Assembly (NCBI GenBank): GCA_033977485.1
Contig: CM066987.1
Span: forward strand, 84,067,588 to 84,131,587
DNA length: 64,000 bases
Source of the DNA: Hydrangea macrophylla
Lineage: Eukaryota > Streptophyta > Magnoliopsida > Cornales > Hydrangeaceae
Direction: 5' to 3'
Shown piece after piece: positions 22,175-33,464 of this stretch. Each line of letters begins with the position of its first letter. Within the stretch, counting starts at the first letter, position 1. The notes under the pieces were generated by a model. It saw only the letters and a program-made list of their open reading frames with translations, was not told the origin of the DNA and searched no databases. A program made the position numbers and the translations under genes.

Positions 22175-22288
22175 AATCGATTGGTGTTCAGATCCAATCG
22201 ATTCATACAAGAATTGATTAGTAGGGCAATCGATTGCCACTTTTGGAAATCGATTGGTTCTTAAGTCGGTTCAAAAGTTTTATAAATA
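22175..22288 (+). promoter_or_regulatory. LTR promoter of B (3' copy): palindrome array and TATA
   Basis: AACCAATCGATTGGT and three decayed copies (22175-22258), AAGTCGGTTC, then TATAAATA (22281-22288). Spacing to the TATA box is close to the 5' copy, but three of the four palindromes differ by a few bases. Confidence 0.6.
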
Positions 22289-22452
22289 CAAGAACTGTGG
22301 GCAGGAGAGCAGATGCATGTCTTTTATTCTCCTAGATGTTCTAGTATTATTTATAGACTTCCCAACTTCCTAAGCCTCCCAAATTTGTTCTAGAGGGGTT
22401 TCCATCAAACCCTAGTATCCAAGCACATTCAAGAGATATAGGAGTGAAGATC

Positions 22453-23140
22453 AAGACTTGGCCCATAGATTTATGCTTAGCCAGTTTCTCAAGTTTCTAT
22501 GCATGGTTTACTTCATTCACTTCTCCCTCTGTTTGATCTTTGACATAAGGAACTTAGTAGTCTCTGATGCTGAAGCCTGAACCATGTTTATGGATACTTC
22601 ATGCACTGCTGGGAATGGATCTTCATTAATTGCCATGGCTTGCTTATCTTGCTGAGGGAATTTTAACTTCCCTTTCTTGATCAACTCTTGGATTTTGTCT
22701 CGAAACATAGCACACTTGTTAGTGGGGTGTGTCTATGTATTATGCCAGTTGCAATATTTCTTATCTTTCATTTTCTCAGAAAAAGGTAATTTAATATCAT
22801 CAGGCAATCTTATAACTTTAACCTCTAAGAGATGATCGAAGATTTCATTTACCTTATGAATATCAAAAGAATATCTTTGGAAAGATCCTTTTGCTTTATA
22901 AGAATCAGCGGATACATTCTTTTTCACTAGAATTCTGCAAGTGAAGGGTTCAGTCCCTATAATTTGAGTAGCATCTATCTCATAATTGGGGTGTTTGTAA
23001 TAAGTTTTGAGTGAAGAAGCATTTATTCTAGAAGAGCTTCATACCTAGAGACTAGAGCAGTTAATTCTACTATGCCTCTAAATTCTATGGCATCGAATTT
23101 CTTCCTAAGTCTAAATTTAAAACCATTTTGTGCTAATTTC
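22453..23140 (-). pseudogene. Gag remnant of gypsy H
   Basis: On the minus strand, 22927-22733 reads YKAKGSFQRYSFDIHKVNEI, FDHLLEVKVIRLP and KKYCNWHNT. It continues in the next frame with KCAMFRDKIQELIKKGKLKF, PQQDKQAMAINEDPFPAVHE. The C..H......C..F...I..LI..G.L.F pattern and AINEDPFP motif are characteristic of the gag end of Tat/Athila-side gypsy elements. It continues across copia B into 5262-3839, which holds the matching protease. One frame break falls between the two halves of the motif. The region 22928-23140 is more decayed. Confidence 0.65.
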
Positions 23141-23550
23141 TGTCACGATCCATCCTGCTACGGGCGAAAATAGGACACATGGCACGCCACGGAGATTCAT
23201 TCAATCCATTATATAACTATAGTAGCGGAAAAGAGACTTAAAAGTAACTATGAGTATTCAACTCCTTTGAAAACAATACAGTATAAGTTGTAAAATTTGT
23301 ATAAATTTGAAAAGTTAATTATATTTCAAAATGAGAATAAATATGTTAAAAGGAGTACCTTTAGAACCAATTAGAACTTTTAAATATTTTTTGGAAAGGG
23401 TGTAATAAGGAAACATGCAGCCGCATTTTCGACCAGTCGAACAACCCCGTTCGACCTTTCGAATGAACCTTTGACAGGATCCTCCCCCTTTTAGCAGAAT
23501 TTTGCCTAAGGATCAAACAACCTTCATATTTGCAAAACTTCCAAACTTCT
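23141..23550 (-). repeat. LTR 3' end fragment, gypsy-type
   Basis: The plus strand starts TGTCACGATCC, so the minus strand ends GGATCGTGACA, the usual end of long chromovirus LTRs. Only 410 bp remain before LTR E starts at 23551. It contains TTCGACC and GGTTCGAC-like half palindromes near 23430. Confidence 0.5.
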
Positions 23551-23626
23551 TGTAATACCCGCTATTTTCGTTATACTTTTGTATTTATGTATATATAAAT
23601 AAGATCCAATATGCTTGTCTTTACCT

Positions 23627-23882
23627 TTCTCCAATCGATTAAACTTTCCTCAATCAATTGAACTTATGACACTTTCAATTGATTGAACCATTCTCGATCA
23701 ATCAAACTTGTATCTTTTCAATCAATCAAACCATTTCAATCGATTAAAATGTTGCCGACCTGAATCCATTACATGGACCAGTTTCAATCGATCGAACACA
23801 CTTTTAATCCATCGAAAGTGGCTGAACTTAAACGCCAAGTTTATTTCCTACAGCTCTCATTCACTCTCCTCCCCTATATAAT
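23627..23882 (+). promoter_or_regulatory. LTR promoter of E: palindrome array and TATA
   Basis: About nine copies or near copies of TCAATCGATTGAA or TCGATCGAA stand at 23627-23820, for example CCAATCGATTAAAC and TTTCAATCGATCGAAC. CTATATAATT follows at 23875. An AG-rich leader follows at 23915-24110. Confidence 0.6.
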
Positions 23883-24170
23883 TATCATTCTCACACACAC
23901 ATTTTTTGCTGAATTGTTTAGAGAGAGATAATGATATAAATACACATACTCATATAGATATATACATATGCACATACACCCGGATATATAGATATATATA
24001 TACACAAACACTCCTTCACACACTCTTGGCAAGAAGGAACAGAAGAAGGGGATAGAGAAAAAGAGAAAGAGAAAGAGCAGAGGAAGAGAAGGAGAAAGTA
24101 GAGGGAGGAGGACACACCCGATTACTAACCGTGACCACCCCGAGCTCGCTGGCATCACCTAACTTTACCT

Positions 24171-24176
24171 GTGAGT
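24171..24176 (+). other. Putative 5' splice site in LTR of E
   Basis: TTTACCT|GTGAGTGCC follows an AG-rich leader. The frame upstream of the donor ends with one base, matching the two-base start of the exon at 25337. Confidence 0.4.
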
Positions 24177-24297
24177 GCCTATACTCACTTAGTAGCATAG
24201 ACATATAGATATATATATATATGTGTTTCAGTAAGAAAGAATGGACCCCGAACGTACGAGGGAGGTCCAGTTGAGTCTGATAAGGAAACCACTTCTC

Positions 24298-24470
24298 TAT
24301 CGATCGAACTTGCTTTTGATCGATTGAACACAAACATATCTTAATCAACTGAACTTATTTCAATTGATCAAACTTTAACTTGGTCAATCGATTGGACTTG
24401 AGTTTAATCGATCGAACTTAGCTTTACTGAGTCGATTGAAATGACTTCAATCAATAAAACATGTCAGATT
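24298..24470. repeat. Second palindrome array in LTR of E
   Basis: About seven sites such as TATCGATCGAAC, TCAATCGATTGGAC and TAATCGATCGAAC lie downstream of the donor, mirroring the second array in G. Confidence 0.75.
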
Positions 24471-24789
24471 GGTGAATGTTTGGTTCATTTATATCTAATG
24501 GACTGTTAGGCTGTTTATTATCATACACTGATGTTGGGATGGCTAATGTATTAATTAGTGGAACAATTTATATAATGTTGTTATAATGCTATTAACAGAA
24601 TTGAGAAGCTGACATGCATAGTAGTGGTCTATCGACCACAAGGGTCTATACTATTTATATTTGTGCGTATGAATGTAGTCACAGAGATCGTATGGTGTCA
24701 AGTGTAGGATCAACGTGCTGGGATAGGACAGGGATTCCGTGTCTGGCATATGCATGATAGGGTTGGACTACATATTGAGCTTGTTACCA

Positions 24790-24990
24790 CGAGGCATCAT
24801 GGCTAGATTATGTTAGGCATGTTGGCCGTAATCAAGCGAATTGGCCGGGAATGATGGCCGTAATGTATTGGGTGTGTTGGCCGTAATCCGGTCTATTGGC
24901 CGGGCATGTTGGCCATAATATATTGAGCATATTTGGCCGGGCATGTTGGCCAAGATTTATCAGGGTGTATTAGCCAAATTATGTCAAGAC
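24790..24990. repeat. Tandem GGCCGGGCATGTTGGCC repeat in LTR of E
   Basis: Five to six degenerate copies of a 30-40 base unit containing GGCCGGGCATGTTGGCCGTAA. They lie in the putative intron, upstream of the acidic exon. Confidence 0.7.
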
Positions 24991-25336
24991 GTCTTTAGCC
25001 AAAAAGTTGGGACTTCGTGTCAGGTTCAATAGATTTGTGATGTATGGGGCTACGTGCCAAGGTAGTAAGGTGTGGTTTGAGATGTAAGTTAAGTATGGGA
25101 TGTAGAGCTATGTGCAAAACGTGGATTCAAGTGTCTACGTTATGTTTAGAATTAGTTAGGATAATGTCAGGTATCAGTTATAGTGGGTTGGTGCAAACAT
25201 GAATGCAAACAACGAGATGATCTTTTAATGATGTTGTTTTTGTATATTGTATATCTATAGATATTTTGTTAGTATTTGCATTTACTCAGCTTCTGTAGCT
25301 GACAACATTTTATGCCACTTGGTATTCTATGTCTAG

Positions 25337-25464
25337 TTGGCCAAGGTGATGAGAATACAGAAGAGGAGTACATGGCTAGGGGCTTTGAGGATGAAGTCGA
25401 CTATGATGCAGGCTATGCCGGAGATGACTTCTATGTGAGCTGGAGACCTTGTGCTTCGCCGTAG
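25337..25464 (+). other. Putative LTR exon, acidic and Tyr-rich (E)
   Basis: It starts after the TATGTCTAG acceptor-like site at 25328-25336. The frame opens two bases later: GQGDENTEEEYMARGFEDEV, then DYDAGYAGDDFYVSWRPCAS and a stop at 25462. It has the same phase and YAGDDFY core as F and G. Expression and function are unknown. Confidence 0.4.
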
Positions 25465-25746
25465 ATAGCCTAGAATTATGTTTTAGAGATTGCTGTAATA
25501 GTTAAGTTTGTAATCGGCATAGGTTTTCGTAATATTTTTTTATGCTTTAGTAGATACCTATGGTTTAGTATTGAACTCTTGTTTTATATATCGAACTTTG
25601 AATTTCCAAATGCGCGGTTTGATTAATTACTCTAATGATTAGACTTTGTTCATGGACATAATGGGGACTTTCAACTGTTATGGCCTACGGTTTCAAAAAG
25701 GAATTTATTTTCTCTATTTTTGCTACTGCGAGGTGTGATATGACTT

Positions 25747-25763
25747 TTGGTGTCCGAGCTAGG
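25747..25763 (+). other. Decayed primer binding site of E
   Basis: TTGGTGTCCGAGCTAGG differs at two places from TTGGTATCAGAGCTAGG, the tRNA-Met-type site of the related elements. Confidence 0.65.
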
Positions 25764-25992
25764 TTTTGTAGTTGAGTTTACCAATTGTCCAATATTTCTT
25801 GAGTTTTGAGCCTTAAGATTCCTTGAGATAGGGGTTGACTCTAATTCTTGGTTATTCGTATAAAGTTTCCTTACTATTAATGTGATTGTAGTTGTAACTA
25901 CTATGTTTAGTATTTGAACTACTTTTTGTGATTATTTTGGATTAACGACTAGCTGATATATATCTATATAGGTACCCAACCACACTACATCA

Positions 25993-26424
25993 ATGGCAGG
26001 ATGATACACTCAGAACTATCCTATACCAATTGAGGATGCATCCCCGACACCTTAGGCTGCTGCTCCAATAGGCATGTTTGAAGCCATTGTGTAAAGAATG
26101 GAACGGATCAACAACCCTAATGTGAATTATAGAAATAATCATGGACCACCTCTGAGGCTAGTTGAAGATAGAATAGTGGAGCATTTCTGTCACTTTCACC
26201 CTGAGAAATTTGATGGAAATGCAGAGCCATGGCAAGCGGAACATTGGCTCTGAGAGATGGAAGCAATCTTTGACACTTTAGGATGCAATGAGGTGGAGAA
26301 GCATCAATTGACGATGTTTCAGTTGACTTATGTGGCGGAAAATTAGTGGAAATCGAAGAAGGCAATCATAGGAAAGGATGCGGCTGGAAGACTGCCCTAG
26401 ATCATGTTCAAAGGGCAATTTTGG
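25993..26424 (+). pseudogene. Gag remnant of gypsy E
   Basis: The ATG at 25993 begins M-A-G like the gag of F, then a stop follows. Further on the frame reads FHPEKFDGNAEPWQAEHWL, EMEAIFDTLGCNEVEKHQLT and MFQLTYVAEN. These match the F gag capsid segment (FNGMMEPWKAEQWL, DWWEAEK). At least three stops interrupt it, and it ends at 26424 inside the capsid region. The protein would have formed the particle shell. Confidence 0.7.
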
Positions 26425-27482
26425 TTAAGTTTGGAAAATCATGATTTTTCAAGCTATAAACATCAACGTAAAATCATCAATGGTGATTTACAAATCAAGC
26501 TACACAAACAGAGAATAAGCATGAAATTACATTCAAAGTGAGTTTAGAATACTCACTGTGATACACAGTTGAAGTATTAGTTGAGAAAGAATAAAAAATA
26601 AGAACTTCAATTGAGCTTGGCTATGGAAGACTCAAGCTCTCTCTCTATATATAATATTTTCTGTAAATGGGCTCTCTCTGAAACTCTCAGTACTCTCTCT
26701 ATATTTGGTTTACACAATGTGCAGATTTAAGTGTGTGTATATGGTGTATAAATAGAAGAACCCAGTGGAGAACTTGGGCTCCAAGTTCTTTGATCTTTAC
26801 TCCACAAATTAGTTTTGATTTTAATTCTATTGATACACAAAATACTCAGCATATATACATAAGTATATACAGAATATATGAACCCCACAATTAAGCTAAG
26901 GGCAAGTAGACTCATAGGGGGGCAAATTAAGATGTTTGGGAAATGGAGCTGAAGGCCTAACATTAACACACTCTAATAAGGCAGAGCCAAACTAGGTAAT
27001 ATCAAGTTGCCTAGGAATTTCCTTATGTGTTTGGGAAATCAACTTAAGACACTAAGTTAACACACAAATTAAAAGCATTCCTATACAATCCTAACTAATG
27101 ATTAGTTGGATTAAATGCCCCAAAAGCAAATGTCACGTATGATGGACATAGATTTCCAATCTGTGGGAGTCCAATGCGACGCGGGCAGTTTTGGATATTA
27201 ACTGGTATTTTTGTGGTGCGTTGATTACCACAAAAATACAAAAAATTTATTTTGAAATAAAGTTTTGAAATTTAGGTAACAAGTGATATCAGTCTTATAA
27301 AGAAAAGTTAGTTGTTAGAATAACAACACAGGTATTTGAAATGCGGTTAGAAACCAAAACAGGTATGCTTAAATATGAAGATCATTGTTAAACCCCAATT
27401 AAAGAATTTCCATTACGACAAAGCAAGTAACATAATTAAAATAAATATGGAAATGAAATTAAAAAATTAAATGGTAATTACA
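26425..27482 (-). repeat. 3' LTR of D, truncated
   Basis: On the minus strand it starts TGTAATTACC at 27482 and follows the pol stop by about 55 bases. It has an AG-rich leader (near 26690-26640) and a GTGAGTATTC donor at 26556-26551. The far end is lost. Confidence 0.6.
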
Positions 27483-27537
27483 GGTCGTTAGATCCTTGCT
27501 CCCTTAAATAGGATTTCGCTCCCGAAATCTAGATTAA

Positions 27538-28016
27538 CTAGTCATGAAACAACTCTGAGTACATCTTCCTCATATTAGCTTCAACTTCCCACGAGGCTTC
27601 ATTCTCGTCATGGTGATTCCATTGAACCTTCACCAACGGAATGTCTTTATTCCACAGCTTCTTGATACTCAGATCCAGAATTTTCATGGGTCTCTCCTTG
27701 TAGGAAACATTATAACTCGTCACGATATCGTTAAAACTTACCACATACGAGGGATCTCGTATGTACTTTCTCAGTATACTCACATGAAATACATTGTGTA
27801 CCCCATACATCTTTGATGGCAGTGCGATTTGATAAGCCACTTTCCCAATGCAATTCAGAATTTTGAACGGTCCGATGAAACGCGGGGCTAACTTCCCTCT
27901 CTTGAGACCAAAACGCACCACTCCTCAGATCGGTGAAACCTTAAGAAGTATGTGATCTCCAACACTGAATTATAAATCTTTTCGGCGTCGATCAACAAAA
28001 CTTTTATACCTGCTGT
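27538..28016 (-). pseudogene. Integrase C-terminal and chromodomain-like tail of D
   Basis: The minus-strand frame reads KLAPRFIGPFKILNCIGKVA, YQIALPSKMYGVHNVFHVSI, LRKYIRDPSYVV, then RPMKILDLSIKKLWNKDIPL, VKVQWNHHDENEASWEVEAN and a final stop. The F.GPF.I...G..AY.L.LP motif and the KVQW..H...EATWE motif define the integrase tail and chromodomain of plant chromoviruses, thought to guide insertion to marked chromatin. The insertion of K at 28022 breaks it from the rest of the integrase. One stop lies near 27925. Confidence 0.8.
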
Positions 28017-28021
28017 GTGCG

Positions 28022-30352
28022 TGTCACACCCCGATTTTTTGGACAACCAAATATTTAATCCAGAGCATGTATCCAGACTAATATTCAATTTTCAAAACAC
28101 CGAGAGTGACACCCTCACACAGACTAATAAATAATTTATTTGAAAATAGAATTTAATACTCATTAAATAAGGACACGTGATCCTGTGTTAATATAAACAC
28201 TATGTATTATTAAACTTATATTCCCAATCCTACATTTCATTATAAAAGAAATAATATTCTATTACAAATATAATACCATTTTAATTTATAGAAGGAATAC
28301 AAAATTCATTAAATAAAATTTCTTACAAAGTTCAGAAAAAAAGAAATAAAATATATACATCCGATGGTCAGAGCAACTACAACGTTCCAATGCCCAAAAG
28401 ACTCCACAGCCAAGCACATCGGTCACATCATCAAAAGCAATATCCTGCACATGTCATCCAACTACGTTTCAAACAGAAACGCACCCGAATGCATAACACA
28501 CTCGGGTCAGTCACATGACTGGTATGAGTTAAACAAAAATAATAAAATCTGAGGGCTCCAACCTGAACCCGTAGACTACAAACCACATTACTATACTATT
28601 GGGCCAAGACAGATAGTTCCACACACATATTTGGACAAAAGAGTAGTTTCCATTTATGTGATGGCAAGTAGTTTCTTGCCCAAAATCCAAAGTTACTACG
28701 AGTTTTATACTTACCTCGGATATATATGGTGAGCCAGCCCTGCATAAAAGTTAGTGGGCCCACCATCCTGTAAATCGAATGATCACAAACCAGGCGAATA
28801 ATTCCATACATAAGTCGTCCACATTATAACTTAAATGTCGCATTCATTATTCCAAACTTATCAGTCTTATGAAATACTCCATTGTCATTATTTATTAGCC
28901 TTTAATTTATCTTTGTGTTCCCTAGGTTCACCACTTGGCCACCCTCCATGGTACAACCCACACATATATCCCATGTGTGCCCGGACATACTACCAACACC
29001 CACTCCGGTGCCAGTTTGGTTGGGGTATCAACCAAACCAGGTATACACAACGGACGACTGGTCAATATGTCAAGACGTCTATACAATATAAGCCGAGCAT
29101 AAGGCTTAGGCCAGCTTGATCACGAAGCCACTGGCAAAAAGTACACTCAACAAGTCTTAAGCCAGCTTGATCACGAAGTCACTGGCAAAAGAGTGCGAGC
29201 TACCCAAAAACAATAACACAACAACGGGGAGCGGTGAACACTAAAGAACTATGTTGCAATTATCACTTATCGTTCGTATTATCCCAATAATTGTGAATTT
29301 CACGTTTATCAAATAGTTCCGTCTTATCATCCAATCACATCTCTAACTTTTCGATGTATTCCAATTTCTTACAATAGAGGATTTTATCAATTAACCCGTA
29401 ACAATTCTTCCCTCAATAATTTCTAATCAAATTACAAGATCCCCAATATACTATTCAACGTATCTAATGTACTCATTGTTATCAAAATGACCACATAATA
29501 AGATCAATTATTTCAGGTACAATAACCTCAACCCAACATTCAATATTAGCCTACATAAAACCCACAATAAAAATTCAAATTCTCATATCGTAAAGTATTA
29601 TAACAGTCGTTCCACAATATTTTCATCGGACTCAACGTTAATGACTATTACCCCTTTTTTTTTATCAACATTATATGAGAATTCATGTATCTCTAAGTAA
29701 TTTTCATTAAGTCAAACGAATGAATAGAAAAATAACACAACGAATCATATTTCTCCAATTTTGTACATTTTAATATACTAAAAATTGCTACTGAAATCTT
29801 CAATTTCTGCCCAAACGGTGCAGAATCATGAAAAATATCATTAGACGAAAAACGTGTAAAATCATGTTTTACATGAGACGCGTGGACAGAATGTTCAAAT
29901 TCAAAGCCACGATTTTCTAATAATTTTATGAAGTTTCTGTAACTGTGTGAATTACAAATAAAACGAATTTCACATATATTTCCTAACAAACATGAATATT
30001 TCACATATGATTTTTTATCAAACTAACGATTCACCTAACCCTTTCGAATACCCTAATGTCATGATCGCAAAGTCACACGAAGGGGAAAGAAACTATCTAA
30101 ATTACTTCAACAATAGCGTGTATCCATTACAAAGATTTAACCCTAACAATTAATTTAAACATGTACTAGTTTAATTTACTCTCATATACATATATACATA
30201 CGTGTATATATACTCGGATACACAAAATTTAACTCACCTTGTTGATCAAAAATCGAAAACCACAAATGCTCCGCGATTCCACACGTGCCCACGAAGCTAA
30301 GACCCTTCTCCCTTTTCCTCTTCCTTCTTCTTCTTCTTCTTCTTCTTCTTCT

Positions 30353-30397
<45 letters not shown>

Positions 30398-30936
30398 TAC
30401 GGCTGACAATGGGGCTCTATTACTTTTATGTTGTAAACCCAACTAACCCTAATATAATATAATATTATGTATATAACTATGGTATACACACAAAACATAT
30501 AATTGTATTTACACACACAACACTTATCAATAAAATACACACAAACATGTAAATCCCGTTTTTTATCTAAGGACCTCACATAAAGGCTTTATATGGGCCC
30601 GAAAATACATTCTAAAGTGACAAATGATTAGCCCAATGGGTACCCATGACCCCGGGCACTAAAATTTAATATCAGATACACTACTTGACACATTCGCGGG
30701 CCTGTTATTCTATATAAAAAAAATACATATCAACCCTTCATTTTTTTTAATAAATTTAAATTAATAAAATGTAGCATTCAAACTAAAGGGCTCACTAATG
30801 ATTTAATTTATATGTCCACCAAACACTTAAAATTTTCAAACACATTTCTTACATAGCCACACTCATATAATATTGCTAACTGAAAGTAATAATTAAAATA
30901 ATTATTTATACACTTAGAAATTTTAGGGTTGTTACA
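28022..30936 (-). repeat. Solo LTR K (2.9 kb), gypsy-type
   Basis: It starts TGTCACACCCC and ends GGGTTGTTACA, flanked by GTGCG at 28017-28021 and 30937-30941. On the minus strand it thus runs TGTAACAACCC to GGGGTGTGACA. It holds a CTT/CT microsatellite leader, a CAACAAG|GTGAGTTAA donor at 30237-30232, and a short repeat (GCCAGCTTGATCACGAAG at 29112 and 29162). I find no clear palindrome array. It interrupts the integrase of D, joining codons on both sides when removed. Confidence 0.9.
30325..30395. repeat. (CTT)n and (CT)n microsatellite
   Basis: About 11 CTT units followed by about 17 CT units in the leader of LTR K; on the minus strand this is a purine GA/GAA tract. AG-rich leaders occur at this place in the other gypsy LTRs. 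Confidence 0.9.
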
Positions 30937-30941
30937 GTGCG

Positions 30942-31535
30942 GTTCTCATTCTTTCTTTGACCAGTAAAATCTTCTCGTTGGTTTCTCTAACCAAATCCAG
31001 TCCCAACAACTTAGTGTCTCCAACCTCTGCCCAACACAATGGAGAACGATATGGTCGTCTGTACAATGCTTCGAATAGAGCTATCCCAATAATTACGTGA
31101 TAACTATTGTTATAGGAAAATTCAACCAAAGACAAGTGTCTCCCAAGATTCCTCAAAATCGATAACACAAGACCTAAGCATATCCTCAATGATCTGATTC
31201 ACACGCTCAGTTTGCCCATCTGTCTGAGGGTGAAAAGCGATACTCATCTTGAGCGAGGTTCCCACAGCTTCTTGCAGACTTTTCCAAAATCCAGAAGTAA
31301 AATGTGCATCGCAGTCTAACACAATCGACACAGGTGCACCGTGAAGTCGCACAACTTATTGTATGTACATTTGGATCATTCTTTCCACTGGATATGTTAT
31401 ACTATAGGCAATGAAATGGGCCGATTTAATTAGTCAATCGATCAACGATTACCCAAATGGCATCATGATTCTACTGTGACCGAGGCATTCCCACTACAAA
31501 ATCCATGGTTATAAGTTCCCACTTTGCAACAATCC
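30942..31535 (-). pseudogene. Integrase core of D
   Basis: The minus-strand frames read MRLHGAPVSIVLDCDAHFTS, GFWKSLQEAVGTSLKMSIAF, HPQTDGQTERVNQIIEDMLR and LSLVEFSYNNSYHVIIGIAL, FEALYRRPYRSPLCWAEVGD. These are the second and third blocks of the D-D-35-E integrase core: SD is here CD, and the E of GQTERVNQ is kept. At least two frame steps separate the pieces (near 31122 and 31352). The enzyme would join cDNA to host DNA if restored. It continues at 28016 beyond K. Confidence 0.75.
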
Positions 31536-31880
31536 CAAAGGTCTCTGATGTTCAGCTTTGACTTGTTGACACATCAAACATTTGGATGCGAATTCTGCCA
31601 CATCCTTCTTCATACCTTCCCACCAGAAATTTCTTTTCAAATCCCTGTACATTTTTGTTCCTCCAGGGTGGACTATAAAGGTCTCTGATGTTCGTCTTTG
31701 ACTTGTATATATTTGTTCCTCTAGAAATTTCTTTCCAAAGGTCTCCGATGTTCGGCTTTGACTTGTTGACATGTCAAACATTTGGATACAAATTCGACCA
31801 TATCCTTCTTCATACCTTCCCACCAGAAATTTCTTTTCAAATCTTTGTACATTTTTGTTCCTCTATGGTGGATTATAAAT
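31536..31880 (-). pseudogene. Integrase zinc-finger region of D with internal duplication
   Basis: The region encodes HPGGTKMYRDLKRNFWWEGM, KKDVAEFASKCLMCQQVKAE, the H-H-C-C zinc region of gypsy integrase. The block appears at 31536-31678 and again at 31733-31876, with a shortened third piece at 31677-31736. The duplicates share AAAGGTCTC(T/C)GATGTTC and CTTCCCACCAGAAATTTC. Frames shift between copies, so the product is broken. Confidence 0.7.
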
Positions 31881-32002
31881 CTAGACTTATGTGCTTCTTC
31901 TAGAATGTCCTTCCATATTTCTCCTTAATCTGGCACACATAATCTGTCCTTGCATCTATACATTCTATCACTTCCCACTTTCCATTCTATCGGATCCTTT
32001 TC

Positions 32003-33460
32003 TTACATCTTCATAAACCATGTCTCAAATTTTTTATCTCCTTTCTGAGCTTCAATAATGCGGTCGATAAGAATAGGCTGTAGGATCAGACATCCAAAAA
32101 GTTGCCCTTCTCCTTCCTCGGCACTCTTCACGTTGAACTCAGCGAATGTATCCAATGCTTGCCACTCTCTAACCATCAAGGAGGAAATCGTTTCATGAGT
32201 TTGCCTGGTTAAAGCATCAGCCACCACATTAGCTTTACCAGGGTGGTATTCTAACGTGAAGTAATCTTTGATCAACTCCATCCATCTGCGTTGCCTCATG
32301 TTCAACTTTTTCTACGTGAACAAATATTTTAGACTCTTGTGATCGAAGAACAGATTAAACTTTTCACTATAGAGATAATGTCTCCAAATCTTGTGTGCAA
32401 ATACCACTGTCGCAAATTCCAAATCATGAGTAGGGTAGTTCAACTCATTCGGTTTCAACTGTCTAGATCTATAGGCGATCATTTTACCATCTTTCATAAG
32501 TACACATCCCAATCCTTGATATGACGGATCACTAAAGAAAGTGAACTTCTCATCAGGCTTAGGTATAGCTAGTACCGGTATGGTGGCGAGTCTCTCTTTC
32601 AATTCTAAAAAGGTGCGCTTATGCTTCTCTGTCAAGTCAAACTTCTGAGCTTTCTTGGTGAATCCGGTCAATGATGCGGCTACCTTGGAGAATCCCTCGA
32701 AAAATCTCTGATAATAACTTACGAGTCCAAAGAAACTCCTAACTTTAGTAGGGTTGCTTGATCTAACCAAGTTTGACACAGCATCTATCTTGGATGAATC
32801 CACAGAAATTCCTTGGGATGATACCTTGTGTCCCAAAAATTTTATTTTTTGCAACCAGAACTCACACTTACTGAACTTAGCATACAAGTGGTAGCTCTTG
32901 AGCGTTTACATCGTAATCCGTAGATGTTGTTTGTGCTCTTCTTTTGACTTAGAATAGATCAAGATATCATCTATGAAGACGATGATAAACTGGTCTAAAT
33001 AAGGCTTGAACACTCTGTTCATCAGATCCATAAACACCGCCGCGGCATTCGTCATTCCAAACGGCATCACCAAAAATTCATAGTGACCATATCGGGTTCT
33101 GAAAGTAGTCTTAGGTATATCTTCCTTTCGTACCCTGAACTGATGATATCCTGACCGTAAATCTATCTAGGAGAATGTTGTAGCTCCTTGTAATTGATCA
33201 AACAAATCGTCGATCCGAGGTAGGGGATACCTATTCTTGATAGTTACGCGGTTTAACTCTCGATAGTCGATACACAGTCAAAATGTTTCGTCCTTGTTTT
33301 ACACGAATAACACTGGTGCTCCCCAAGGTGAAGTAGTTGGACATACAAAACCTAGATTCTCCAGTTCTTAAACGCGTTCTTTTAATTTGATAGTTCGGCG
33401 GGGGCCATTCTGTAGGAAACCTTAGTGATGGGTGCGATGCCTGGTATACGTTCAATACAG
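32003..33460 (-). pseudogene. Reverse transcriptase and RNase H of D
   Basis: Minus strand: the catalytic segment reads [20 protein letters not shown] near 32995-32935. It is followed by [80 protein letters not shown] and LKYLF. The next frame gives [16 protein letters not shown] and [16 protein letters not shown]. This covers fingers, palm, thumb and the tether to RNase H. The IDD catalytic pair is intact, but at least three frame breaks occur (33230, 32888, 32310). Confidence 0.8.
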
Positions 33461-33464
33461 AACT

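Larger units (their letters stand above)
5263..22452 (+). mobile_element. Copia element B with two LTRs, internally deleted
   Basis: Direct repeats starting TGTTGGGAATATGCCCTCAA occur at 5263 and 19696. A tRNA-Met-like primer site follows the first and a purine tract precedes the second. Between them are a 2 kb leader, a decayed gag, and scraps of reverse transcriptase and RNase H; most of pol is gone. Copia A (8902-17071) and a CACTA fragment are nested in it. The right LTR lacks about 390 bp at its 3' end. B itself sits inside gypsy H. No clean TSD could be seen because the right end is lost. Confidence 0.85.
19696..22452 (+). repeat. 3' LTR of copia B, truncated, with CACTA insert
   Basis: It aligns with 5263-6554 up to GGAGTGAAGATC. 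The last 390 bp of the LTR are missing. The next base begins the gag remnant of H. A 1.47 kb CACTA-like fragment interrupts it at 20457-21923. Confidence 0.8.
23551..25740 (+). repeat. 5' LTR of gypsy E
   Basis: It starts TGTAATACCC and ends GAGGTGTGATA before a primer site. Contents in order: palindrome array, TATA box, AG-rich leader, GTGAGT donor (24171), second palindrome array, tandem repeats, acceptor and acidic exon (25337-25464). Confidence 0.75.
23551..26424 (+). mobile_element. Gypsy element E, truncated
   Basis: This is a plus-strand chromovirus-like element with an entire 5' LTR (23551-25740), a decayed primer site and part of gag. It ends at about 26424, where a minus-strand LTR of D begins. 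The gag is related to that of F. Between the primer site and gag there are only about 230 bp, so it lacks the ORF0 present in F and G. Confidence 0.7.

Noticed and set aside
30182..30442. Arg/Glu-rich ORF in the GA/GAA repeat
   Set aside because: Encoded by the CTT/CT microsatellite in LTR K; no start context or homology.
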